A stretch of DNA of 5,932 nt from Candidatus Cloacimonadota bacterium (GTDB taxonomy: Bacteria; Cloacimonadota; Cloacimonadia; Cloacimonadales; JAJBBL01): positions 1-5,932 of the forward strand of contig JAJBBL010000179.1 in assembly GCA_020532365.1 (NCBI GenBank). The letters run 5' to 3'. A program made the position numbers and the translations under genes. Shown here piece by piece: positions 1 to 5,504 of this stretch. The stretch's first letter is position 1, and each line of letters starts with the position of its first letter. A model generated the notes under the pieces. It did no database searches. It saw only the letters and a list, made by a program, of their open reading frames with translations, and was not told the DNA's origin.

Positions 1-217
1 TAGTGATGACAATATTGATTCTGCCGGGGAGTGGTTGGTTTATCGACTCATATGTCTTTCTTCCCATCACCACTATATTTCCCAGCATAAGGTTTTTGAA
101 ATGATTCAAGTCAGCAGGCAAGTCCCACGGCATTTTATTTTCACATCCAATCACATCTTTCTCAGCCACTGCAACGACAATCGAGATCTGTTTCTTATAG
201 TCTACAACTCTATTCAT
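1..217 (-). CDS. folA: Dihydrofolate reductase, N-terminal part (runs off the left edge)
   Basis: Reading the minus strand from the ATG at 217-215 gives 72 uninterrupted codons to the window edge. The product would reduce dihydrofolate to tetrahydrofolate with NADPH in the cytoplasm, feeding thymidylate and purine synthesis. The translation follows the DHFR N-terminus closely: a hydrophobic first strand ISIVVAVAEKDVIG (residues 11-24), the substrate-binding loop MPWDLPADL (29-37), in which D36 corresponds to the catalytic Asp27 of E. coli DHFR, then VVMGRKTYESI (49-59) and PLPGRINIVIT (62-72), which carry NADPH-binding and structural motifs. A ribosome binding site AAGAGGAAA (complement of 221-229) lies 3 nt upstream of the ATG, counted from its end, with the AGAGG core about 6-7 nt away. 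Roughly the first 45% of a usual ~160-residue DHFR is present. It is divergent from the Fe-S/Hcp operon and probably unrelated in function. The family is clear; whether the gene is intact beyond the edge cannot be seen. Confidence 0.93.
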   Translation of the reverse strand, partial: MNRVVDYKKQISIVVAVAEKDVIGCENKMPWDLPADLNHFKNLMLGNIVVMGRKTYESINQPLPGRINIVIT

Positions 218-334
218 TTATTTCCTCTTAGCTTCTATCGATCATATGTCGACCCTATGCTTTAATTCACTTCACTTTGTAAAGAAAATTTATCTCAGAT
301 ATCGAATAAATAATTTGTCATCCACCGAAAACAG

Positions 335-359
335 GTTATCTATGTTAGTAAGCGATAAC
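335..359. promoter_or_regulatory. Dyad symmetry, candidate operator for the operon
   Basis: GTTATC at 335-340 is matched by its inverted copy GATAAC at 354-359, with a 13-nt spacer that contains the short palindrome TTAGTAA (345-351) near the centre. The site lies just upstream of the ribosome binding site of the first operon gene. It would overlap the -10 region of a weak candidate promoter whose -35 could be TTGTCA at 315-320. The size and position would suit a dimeric repressor such as the TetR-family protein encoded two genes in, but the assignment is inference. In an AT-rich spacer a 6-bp inverted repeat can arise by chance. Confidence 0.3.
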
Positions 360-365
360 AAGAAT

Positions 366-374
366 AAAGAGGTG
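366..374 (+). promoter_or_regulatory. Ribosome binding site that fixes the start of the Fe-S protein gene
   Basis: AAAGAGGTG at 366-374 places its GAGG core 5 nt before the ATG at 378. The frame is open further upstream, with in-frame ATGs at 246 and 342, but neither has a comparable Shine-Dalgarno sequence. The residues encoded upstream of 378 do not resemble the family, whereas the ferredoxin fold starts directly after the ATG at 378. Confidence 0.75.
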
Positions 375-377
375 TTA

Positions 378-1199
378 ATGATCAGAAACATTATTGAAAT
401 AGACTTGGACAAATGTAACGGCTGTGGGCTATGCATACCCGACTGCCCAGAAGGTGCTTTACAGATTATAGATGGTAAAGCGAGATTAGTTAGCGATCTT
501 TTCTGTGATGGACTTGGAGCCTGTATAGGCACCTGTCCAGAGGGTGCTATTTATGTAATTGAGCGTGAAGCGGAGCCTTATAATGAAGAGATCGTGATGG
601 AAAATATAATCAAGGCAGGTCCCAATACAATTAAGGCTCACTTAGAGCATCTTTTGAGCCATAACGAGATGGGATACTATCAAATAGCTATTGATGTTCT
701 GAAAAAGAAAGGCCTACCAATTCCAGAAGTAGAAGTTAAAGAAGACTGCTCAGGTTGTGGCTGTATAGGAACTGAAGAGCGTGAATTACAACAAGATTCG
801 GCTCAAACCTCTGCCGGTTCAGTAAACCTTAAGTCAGAGTTAAGGCATTGGCCGATTCAGCTCCATTTAATAAATCCGATGGCAAGCTACTTTGAGAATG
901 CCGACATCTTAATTGCAGCAGACTGCACCCCTTATTCCTTTGCCAACTTCCATTCCCGTTTTATGAAGGATAAGGTGGTAATGACTTTATGTCCTAAATT
1001 AGACCATTCAATGGAGAAATACTTAGAAAAGCTGACTACTATTTTCAAAACACACAATGTCAAGTCGGTCACTGTAGTCAAGATGCAGGTGCCTTGTTGC
1101 ACAGGTGCTCTTCTTTTAGTAGAGAGGGCGATCCGTGATTCAGGCAAGAATATACTTCTTAAGGAGTATACCATATCAATGAACGGAGAAATTATTTAA
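378..1199 (+). CDS. Ferredoxin-like Fe-S protein with C-terminal cysteine-rich domain, Hcp-associated
   Basis: Encodes 273 residues from the chosen start. Residues 1-60 form a ferredoxin-type domain. The first cluster motif is complete: C13, C16, C19 and C23 (CX2CX2CX3CP). The second, C43-X5-C49-X3-C53-P in the context CDGLGACIGTCPEGAI, lacks the usual second cysteine. From memory this CDGLGAC form is the normal state of the family found in many anaerobes, not a mutation. A middle motif has C124, C127 and C129 (CSGCGC). A C-terminal domain (about 157-273) carries C183, C205 and a CC pair at 240-241 (VPCCTGALLLVERA), which could bind a further metal centre or act in redox. There is no signal peptide or membrane segment, so it is probably cytoplasmic. 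Its position at the head of an operon with tetR, hcp and fprA suggests it is an electron carrier or maturation partner for those enzymes; that role is inferred. An alternative start at 342 would add 12 residues. Family assignment is firm, exact function is not known. Confidence 0.9.
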   Translation: MIRNIIEIDLDKCNGCGLCIPDCPEGALQIIDGKARLVSDLFCDGLGACIGTCPEGAIYVIEREAEPYNEEIVMENIIKAGPNTIKAHLEHLLSHNEMGYYQIAIDVLKKKGLPIPEVEVKEDCSGCGCIGTEERELQQDSAQTSAGSVNLKSELRHWPIQLHLINPMASYFENADILIAADCTPYSFANFHSRFMKDKVVMTLCPKLDHSMEKYLEKLTTIFKTHNVKSVTVVKMQVPCCTGALLLVERAIRDSGKNILLKEYTISMNGEII

Positions 1200-1204
1200 G
1201 AGTA

Positions 1205-1798
1205 ATGAAGCCAAGCAAAAGACTCCCTCAGGAACAGCGACGTCAACAGATCATCCAAAAAGCGATGGAGTTGATTAACGATGAAGGTTTTGCAGCGTTC
1301 ACGACACGACGTTTGGCAAAAAAGGTCGGTATTTCTGAGCCTGCTTTATACAGGCACTTTGAAAACAAAGATGACATAATAATCAATGTTATCCTTGAGT
1401 TAGACAAGTTTTGGTTGAGGGTTGAGCGTGAGTTATACGACATTCAAGAGCCAAAAGAACGGGTGTGCCACTTCATTATGTCACACTTTAAGCATCTATC
1501 TCAAAATCCAAACGGAACGGCTATTCTGTTTGCTGAGGAGTATATCCGATTAGAGGAGGATATACAATCAAGAGTCTCTAATGTCATTACTAAAAGGTAT
1601 ATCTATTTACGTCGATTGATTGGAGAACTATTAGCCGACAAAATAATTTGCGGTGAAAACGAGGAGGCTATAGCGCTTATCATCATGGGCTCCATAAGGA
1701 TGACTGTGCAAAATTGGCGTAACGCAAACTATTCTTACTCGTTGACAAGATATGGTGAAGATATCTGCTGTAATCTGGTGAATATGTTATTTAGATGA
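1205..1798 (+). CDS. TetR/AcrR-family transcriptional regulator
   Basis: Encodes 197 residues, the usual size for the family. The N-terminus (about 8-60) is a typical TetR DNA-binding domain: a first helix QRRQQIIQKAMELINDEG, then the helix-turn-helix TTRRLAKKVGISEPALYRHF (33-52) followed by ENKDDII. The C-terminal ~135 residues are the variable ligand-binding and dimerisation part, helical and without a recognisable ligand signature. This part contains C88, H89, H94, H97, C149 and C188-C189, so a metal-, heme- or thiol-based sensing mode is possible but unproven. The gene starts 5 nt after the stop of the Fe-S protein gene. Its own Shine-Dalgarno is poor (GGAGAA at 1185-1190 is 14 nt from the ATG), so translational coupling to the upstream gene is likely. 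It sits inside the operon and is followed by hcp 24 nt later, which points to local, probably autogenous, control. The inducer is not evident. Confidence 0.92.
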   Translation: MKPSKRLPQEQRRQQIIQKAMELINDEGFAAFTTRRLAKKVGISEPALYRHFENKDDIIINVILELDKFWLRVERELYDIQEPKERVCHFIMSHFKHLSQNPNGTAILFAEEYIRLEEDIQSRVSNVITKRYIYLRRLIGELLADKIICGENEEAIALIIMGSIRMTVQNWRNANYSYSLTRYGEDICCNLVNMLFR

Positions 1799-1822
1799 AA
1801 TATAGATGGAGGATTAATCAAT

Positions 1823-3466
1823 ATGTTCTGTTACCAATGTCAAGAAACAGCAAGAAATGAAGGTTGCTTCAAGATCGGTGTATGTGGTAAAAAATCAGAC
1901 ACCGCTGACCTTCAAGACTTGTTAATCTGGACCGCTAAAGGTGTCTCTTTTTGGGCTGACTTAGCTCGGAAAGAGGGGATAAACACCCTTAAAGCGGCTG
2001 ATTTTGTAATCAACTCACTGTTCTTTACTATTACTAATGCAAACTTTGATAACGCTCGGTTTGCCGAAATGGTAGATGAAGGGAACGCTATCAAAAAAGA
2101 CTTACAAGTTAACTTAGAAAAGCTCGGGAAAAGCTTCTCTGCACTACCCAAAGCGGCTACTTCACAAATAACCGCTAAAGAGTTCTTGGAGAACGTAGAC
2201 CCTGCAGTTGGTATTCTCGCTCAAAAGAATGACGATATCCGCTCTTTAACTGAACTTCTAATCTACGGCTTAAAAGGGATGGCTGCTTATGCTGAGCACG
2301 CTGCTATTTTAGGTTATAGATCTGATGAGGTAGAGGAGTTTATGTTCAGAGCTTTGGCGACTACGCTCAAAGCGGAGCCTCAGCAGGATGAAATGCTCAA
2401 TCTCGTCGTCGAGTGTGGAGAAAAGGGTGTAGCAGCGATGGCACTCTTGAACGATGCTAATACCAAGACTTATGGCAATCCAGAGCCGACAGAGGTCAAC
2501 ATCGGAGTAGGTAAAAACCCAGCGATACTGGTGAGCGGTCACGACCTGAAGGACTTCCACGAGCTGTTAGAGCAAACTAAAGATACCGGTATCGATATCT
2601 ATACACACGGTGAAATGCTCCCCGCACACGGATACCCAACCTTTAAACAATACCCACACCTCGTCGGAAACTATGGTAGTGCCTGGTGGAAACAGACTGA
2701 CGAGTTTGAGAAATTCAACGGTCCTATCTTAATGACCACCAACTGCTTAGTCCCACCAAGAGATTCTTACAAAAACCGTGTGTTTACCACCGGCGTAGTA
2801 GGCTTCGAAGGGCTGACCCATATCCCTGACAGAGTTAACGGAAAACCAAAAGACTTTTCTGCAATTATTGAAATGGCAAAAAAATCAAAACCACCTACTG
2901 AAATCGAAACAGGTAGCGTTTTCACAGGGTTTGGCATCCATACCTTGACCCAAAATAAAGATGCTATCTTAGACGCCGTGAGTGCCGGACTGATCAAAAG
3001 ATTCGTCGTAATGGCCGGTTGTGACGGAAGATTCCCATCCAGGGATTATTACACTAAAGTTGCCGAGAAATTGCCCGCTGACAGTATTATTCTAACCGCT
3101 GGTTGCGCTAAATATCGCTACAACAAGCTACCACTCGGTAAGATAGGGGATTTCCCGAGAGTTATAGATGCCGGACAGTGCAACGATTCATATTCTCTCG
3201 CTGTTTTAGCCTTAACCTTAAAAGATACGCTTAAACTCGAAGATATCAATCAGTTGCCAATCTCGTTTGACGTTGCTTGGTACGAACAAAAAGCTGTGTT
3301 AGTGCTCCTTGCACTTCTCTACCTCGGATTCAAAAATATCCGCTTAGGACCAACACTCCCAGCTTTCTTGTCACCCAACATCGCCGAGTTTTTAGTAAAA
3401 ACTTTCGATATCAAACCAATCGATACACCTGAAACAGACGTAACTGCTATGATGGCAGGAAAATAA
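1823..3466 (+). CDS. hcp: Hybrid cluster protein (Hcp; hydroxylamine/NO reductase), class I type
   Basis: Encodes 547 residues, close to the ~550 of Desulfovibrio Hcp. Family members carry a cubane Fe-S cluster and a hybrid Fe-S-O cluster; they reduce hydroxylamine to ammonia in vitro, and E. coli Hcp is reported to reduce NO to N2O under anaerobic nitrosative stress. The N-terminal cubane ligands are C3, C6, C15 and C21 (CX2CX8CX5C), the class I spacing seen in anaerobes rather than the longer enterobacterial spacing. All expected hybrid-cluster ligands can be placed: H240 (SGHDLKD), E264 (HGEMLPAHG), C308 (TTNCLVPP), C400 (AGCDGR), C428 (TAGCAKYRYNK), C453 (AGQCNDS) and E488 (WYEQKAV), with K490 behind it. 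Nothing is missing, so the protein should be active. The ribosome binding site TGGAGGA (1807-1813) lies 9 nt before the ATG. The 24-nt gap after the regulator gene leaves no room for a separate promoter unless it lies inside the upstream gene. No Hcr-type reductase gene is adjacent, so electrons must come from another carrier, plausibly the operon's Fe-S protein. Confidence 0.97.
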   Translation: MFCYQCQETARNEGCFKIGVCGKKSDTADLQDLLIWTAKGVSFWADLARKEGINTLKAADFVINSLFFTITNANFDNARFAEMVDEGNAIKKDLQVNLEKLGKSFSALPKAATSQITAKEFLENVDPAVGILAQKNDDIRSLTELLIYGLKGMAAYAEHAAILGYRSDEVEEFMFRALATTLKAEPQQDEMLNLVVECGEKGVAAMALLNDANTKTYGNPEPTEVNIGVGKNPAILVSGHDLKDFHELLEQTKDTGIDIYTHGEMLPAHGYPTFKQYPHLVGNYGSAWWKQTDEFEKFNGPILMTTNCLVPPRDSYKNRVFTTGVVGFEGLTHIPDRVNGKPKDFSAIIEMAKKSKPPTEIETGSVFTGFGIHTLTQNKDAILDAVSAGLIKRFVVMAGCDGRFPSRDYYTKVAEKLPADSIILTAGCAKYRYNKLPLGKIGDFPRVIDAGQCNDSYSLAVLALTLKDTLKLEDINQLPISFDVAWYEQKAVLVLLALLYLGFKNIRLGPTLPAFLSPNIAEFLVKTFDIKPIDTPETDVTAMMAGK

Positions 3467-3487
3467 TTAACCTAACTGGAGGACAGT

Positions 3488-4678
3488 ATGAAGGTAAAAG
3501 TAAAAAATAATATCTATTGGGTAGGTAAAGTGGACTGGGAACTCGAAATGTTCCACGGAAATGAATACTCAACCCACAAAGGCTCAACCTATAACTCATA
3601 CCTTATTAAAGAGGACAAAGTTGCTCTGATAGACACCGTTTGGAAGCCTTTTGATAAGGAGTTTGTTGCTAACTTAGAAAAAGAAATTGATCTTGATAAG
3701 ATCGACTTTATTATCGCTAACCACGCTGAAATTGACCATAGTGGCGCTTTACCAGCCCTTATGGAAAAAATCCCTAACACACCTATCTATTGCACCGCTA
3801 ACGCCGTTAAATCACTCAAAGGACACTATCACAAAGATTGGAACTTCCAAGTAGTGAAAACAGGCGACAAAATTAGCTTAGGTAGTAAAGAACTCATCTT
3901 TATCGAAGCTCCTATGTTGCACTGGCCTGATAGTATGTTTGTCTATCTCACCGGCGATAACGTGCTCTTTAGTAACGACGCTTTTGGCCAGCATTATGCA
4001 TCAGAATTCCTGTTCAACGACCTTGTTGACCAAGCTGAACTCTATGCAGAGGCAATCAAATACTATGCTAATATCTTAACCCCATTCAGCCCACTCGTTA
4101 AGAGAAAAATTGAAGAGTTTGTCTCGCTTAACTTGCCACTCGATATAATTGCAACGAGCCACGGCGTAATCTGGAGAGATAACCCAATCCAGATCGTTGA
4201 AAAATATCTGGAATGGGCTGAAAATTATCAGGAAAACCAGATCACCTTAGTCTACGATACAATGTGGGAAGGAACAAGGAGAATGGCAGAAGCTATCGGT
4301 AAAGGAATACGTATGGCAGACCCGTCTGTTAACGTTAAACTCTACAACGCTGCTAAAACTGATAAGAATGACATTATGACAGAAGTGTTCAAGTCTAAGG
4401 CTATCTTAGTAGGCTCACCGACGATCAATAAAGGTTTCTTATCAGTAATCGCCGCCTTCTTTGAAGAAGCACGTGGACTCGGCTTTAAAAACAAAAAAGC
4501 CGCTGCTTTTGGTGCTTATGGCTGGAGCGGAGAGTCAATCAAGCAAATAGGTGATGAACTGAAAAGAGCTGGCTTTAACGTGGTTAACGACGGCTTAAAA
4601 GCCCTCTGGAACCCAGATGAGCAAGCAATTACCGAATGCGAAAACTTCGGTAAAGAGTTTGTAAACCAAATAAAATAA
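3488..4678 (+). CDS. fprA: A-type flavodiiron protein (FprA family NO/O2 reductase)
   Basis: Encodes 396 residues, the standard length of a class A flavodiiron protein: a metallo-beta-lactamase-like diiron domain (about 1-248) followed by a flavodoxin domain (about 252-396). There is no C-terminal rubredoxin or flavin reductase extension. The diiron ligands match the Desulfovibrio enzyme: H79, E81 and D83 in HAEIDHSG, H145 in LHWPDSM, D164 in SNDAFGQH and H225 in TSHGVIW. The FMN site is seen as YDTMWEGTRRMAEA (from 256), SPTINKG (310-316) and AYGWSGES (343-350). Such enzymes reduce O2 to water and/or NO to N2O in the cytoplasm; the preferred substrate cannot be told from sequence. The usual donor is rubredoxin (or F420H2 in methanogens), and no rubredoxin gene is adjacent. 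The start has a strong Shine-Dalgarno CTGGAGGA (3476-3483), and the 21-nt gap after hcp makes it the last gene of the operon, followed by a terminator. Confidence 0.96.
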   Translation: MKVKVKNNIYWVGKVDWELEMFHGNEYSTHKGSTYNSYLIKEDKVALIDTVWKPFDKEFVANLEKEIDLDKIDFIIANHAEIDHSGALPALMEKIPNTPIYCTANAVKSLKGHYHKDWNFQVVKTGDKISLGSKELIFIEAPMLHWPDSMFVYLTGDNVLFSNDAFGQHYASEFLFNDLVDQAELYAEAIKYYANILTPFSPLVKRKIEEFVSLNLPLDIIATSHGVIWRDNPIQIVEKYLEWAENYQENQITLVYDTMWEGTRRMAEAIGKGIRMADPSVNVKLYNAAKTDKNDIMTEVFKSKAILVGSPTINKGFLSVIAAFFEEARGLGFKNKKAAAFGAYGWSGESIKQIGDELKRAGFNVVNDGLKALWNPDEQAITECENFGKEFVNQIK

Positions 4679-4679
4679 C

Positions 4680-4707
4680 TAATCGGCTTTATCAATCTTA
4701 GCCGTTA
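4680..4707 (+). other. Hairpin directly after fprA
   Basis: CGGCT at 4684-4688 pairs with AGCCG at 4700-4704 around an 11-nt loop. The stem extends outward by TAA (4680-4682) with TTA (4705-4707) across a single bulged T. It starts two bases after the fprA stop codon and has no T-run, so it is not an intrinsic terminator by itself. It may protect the 3' end of the operon mRNA or help the terminator that follows. Confidence 0.5.
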
Positions 4708-4715
4708 ATACAATA

Positions 4716-4748
4716 GGGGAGTAGCTCAATAGAGTGCTCCCCTTTTTT
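4716..4748 (+). terminator. Rho-independent terminator of the Fe-S/tetR/hcp/fprA operon
   Basis: GGGGAG (4716-4721) pairs with CTCCCC (4737-4742). An inner CTC/GAG stem (4725-4727 with 4732-4734) closes an AATA loop, and two G-T wobbles and one bulged A join the two stems. A run of six T follows at once (4743-4748). It lies 37 nt after the fprA stop, in the right orientation to end the plus-strand operon. Confidence 0.88.
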
Positions 4749-4770
4749 GTTAAAATCATTCGATATTTTT

Positions 4771-4800
4771 CGTAGGGCGTCGGGCTTGCTCGACCCGAGG
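4771..4800 (+). repeat. REP-like hairpin, copy A
   Basis: Begins CGTAGGG and ends CCCGAGG. The core is GTCG (4779-4782), loop GGCTTGCT (4783-4790), CGAC (4791-4794). The alternative pairing TCGGG (4780-4784) with CCCGA (4794-4798) is also possible. It shares its head, its loop and its CCCGAG end with the inverted copy at 5045-5072, but the stem bases differ. It has no T-run and is not a terminator. Confidence 0.65.
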
Positions 4801-4880
4801 ACATCAAATAGTCCTTATCTAACAAGATCCAATTGGTGCTCAGTTATCTCTGTAACCATAAGAACTCCAATAGTTTATCG

Positions 4881-4996
4881 ATTTATTCCGTAGGGGTAGG
4901 GCTTGCTCTACCATCCAGATCTTTTTCGTTAGGTTTTCACATTATTATAAGGAGCCCGAATTGTAGTGTCCATTACCCCTTTTTACTTCACAACCC
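4881..4996 (+). repeat. Direct repeat unit 1, containing REP-like hairpin copy B
   Basis: The unit starts with ATTTATTCCGTAGGGG (4881-4896). It contains a hairpin GGTAG (4895-4899), loop GGCTTGCT (4900-4907), CTACC (4908-4912). A ~84-nt tail follows, including CCAGATCTTTTTCGTTAG, CACATTATTATAAGGAGCC and GTAGTGTCCATTACCCC. From 4902 to 4996 it matches 5171-5266 with three substitutions and one single-base indel as aligned by eye. The tail has no coding signal. ATTATTATAAGG looks like a -10 element, but no -35 was found at a suitable distance. Confidence 0.85.
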
Positions 4997-5044
4997 TAAA
5001 TTGCCAACCTGCTCCCTTACGTGTCGTATTGACTTTTTGATGAT

Positions 5045-5072
5045 CTCGGGAAGAGCAAGCCCTTCCCCTACG
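5045..5072 (-). repeat. REP-like hairpin, copy C (inverted)
   Basis: Read on the minus strand it begins CGTAGGGG and ends CTTCCCGAG. The stem is the best of the set: GGGAAG pairs with CTTCCC (6 bp; plus-strand arms 5048-5053 and 5062-5067) around the same loop GGCTTGCT (complement of 5054-5061). It lies between the two direct repeat units and points the opposite way to copies A and B. Confidence 0.75.
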
Positions 5073-5132
5073 AAATCCATCTGGTAAACGCATGTATTTC
5101 CTAACATTTGTATGGAGCCCACTTATTTGTTA

Positions 5133-5266
5133 ATTTATTCTGTAGGGGCTACATTTATGTCGCCCGACTCCTTGCTCTACCAGCCAGATCTTTTTCGTTA
5201 GATTTTCACATTATTATAAGGAGCCAGAATTGTAGTGTCCATTACCCCTTTTTCACTTCACAACCC
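5133..5266 (+). repeat. Direct repeat unit 2, with a different hairpin at its head (copy D)
   Basis: Second copy of the unit at 4881-4996. The head ATTTATTCTGTAGGGG (5133-5148) and the tail (5171-5266) are conserved, but about 18 extra bases lie between them. The extra segment forms its own hairpin: GGGC (5146-5149) with GCCC (5162-5165), a T/C mismatch, then ACAT (5151-5154) with ATGT (5157-5160). It is followed by CGACTC and the remnant CTTGCTCTACC of the copy B-type hairpin. This looks like one small hairpin inserted into, or recombined with, another. Confidence 0.82.
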
Positions 5267-5310
5267 AGAATTTCCTTCTTGCTTCACTCCCCTCATCCTA
5301 TAGGAATCAT

Positions 5311-5357
5311 AGGAGAATAGTCGTAGGCGGCTATAGACCGCCTACGACTATTCTCCT
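5311..5357. repeat. Perfect inverted repeat, 20-bp stem and 7-nt loop (copy E)
   Basis: The arm at 5311-5330 (starts AGGAGAATAG, ends CGTAGGCGG) is exactly complementary to the arm at 5338-5357. The loop is CTATAGA (5331-5337). Pairing stops sharply at both outer ends. The inner part, CGTAGGCGG/CCGCCTACG, resembles the CGTAGGG head of the other hairpins. There is no T-run on either side, so it is not a classical terminator. It lies about 150 nt before the next gene. A different 10-bp palindrome, TCCTATAGGA (5296-5305), is just upstream. Confidence 0.9.
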
Positions 5358-5504
5358 TACTATCCCCTTGGATGAAGATTTTTATATGATTGGTAGGCAA
5401 TGAGTTACAAAGGTAAGACAAAATAGTCTTTGACACGTTATCAGATTGAGCTGGATTGGGGCTAAAGAAGAGGGGAGTCATCCTAATAAATAAGGGGGTC
5501 TATT

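Larger units (their letters stand above)
4749..5504. other. Long intergenic spacer filled with small hairpin repeats, no gene seen
   Basis: About 755 nt between the operon terminator and the next gene. Open frames here have no ribosome binding site, and two of them (4833-5087 and 5108-5320) share the same internal peptide only because they cross the same DNA repeat. The interpretable content is four GTAGGG-headed hairpins (4771-4800, 4890-4912, 5045-5072 inverted, 5142-5165), a ~95-nt direct repeat present twice, and a perfect palindrome at 5311-5357. No tRNA, rRNA, CRISPR array or convincing promoter was found. A perfect -35 hexamer TTGACA at 5430-5435 has no matching -10 at normal spacing. 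Confidence 0.7.

Noticed and set aside
35..265. Plus-strand open frame of 76 codons
   Set aside because: It is antisense to the clear folA reading frame, has no ribosome binding site and gives a composition unlike a real protein.
246..377. N-terminal extension of the Fe-S protein from the upstream in-frame ATG at 246 (or 342)
   Set aside because: No good Shine-Dalgarno precedes these starts, the extra residues are not ferredoxin-like, and AAAGAGGTG directly precedes the ATG at 378.
2309..2560. Minus-strand open frame inside hcp
   Set aside because: It is a shadow of the hcp coding frame, whose conserved cluster ligands prove the plus-strand reading.
4881..5266. CRISPR array or riboswitch in the repeat region
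   Set aside because: There are only two long units, unequal in length, with no regular spacers, and the small hairpins occur in both orientations. No known riboswitch core was recognised, and the repeats do not sit directly upstream of a gene.
4833..5320. Two plus-strand open frames (4833-5087, 5108-5320) with similar peptides, suggesting a duplicated small gene
   Set aside because: The similarity is fully explained by the DNA direct repeat, the frames run through hairpin repeats, and neither has a ribosome binding site. The stop positions and peptide ends are not conserved.
5430..5435. TTGACA as -35 box for the gene at 5505
   Set aside because: No TATAAT-like hexamer lies 15-19 nt downstream, so the promoter cannot be supported.
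5293..5481. Minus-strand open frame of 62 codons
   Set aside because: It runs through the perfect palindrome, has no convincing ribosome binding site and no recognisable protein features.
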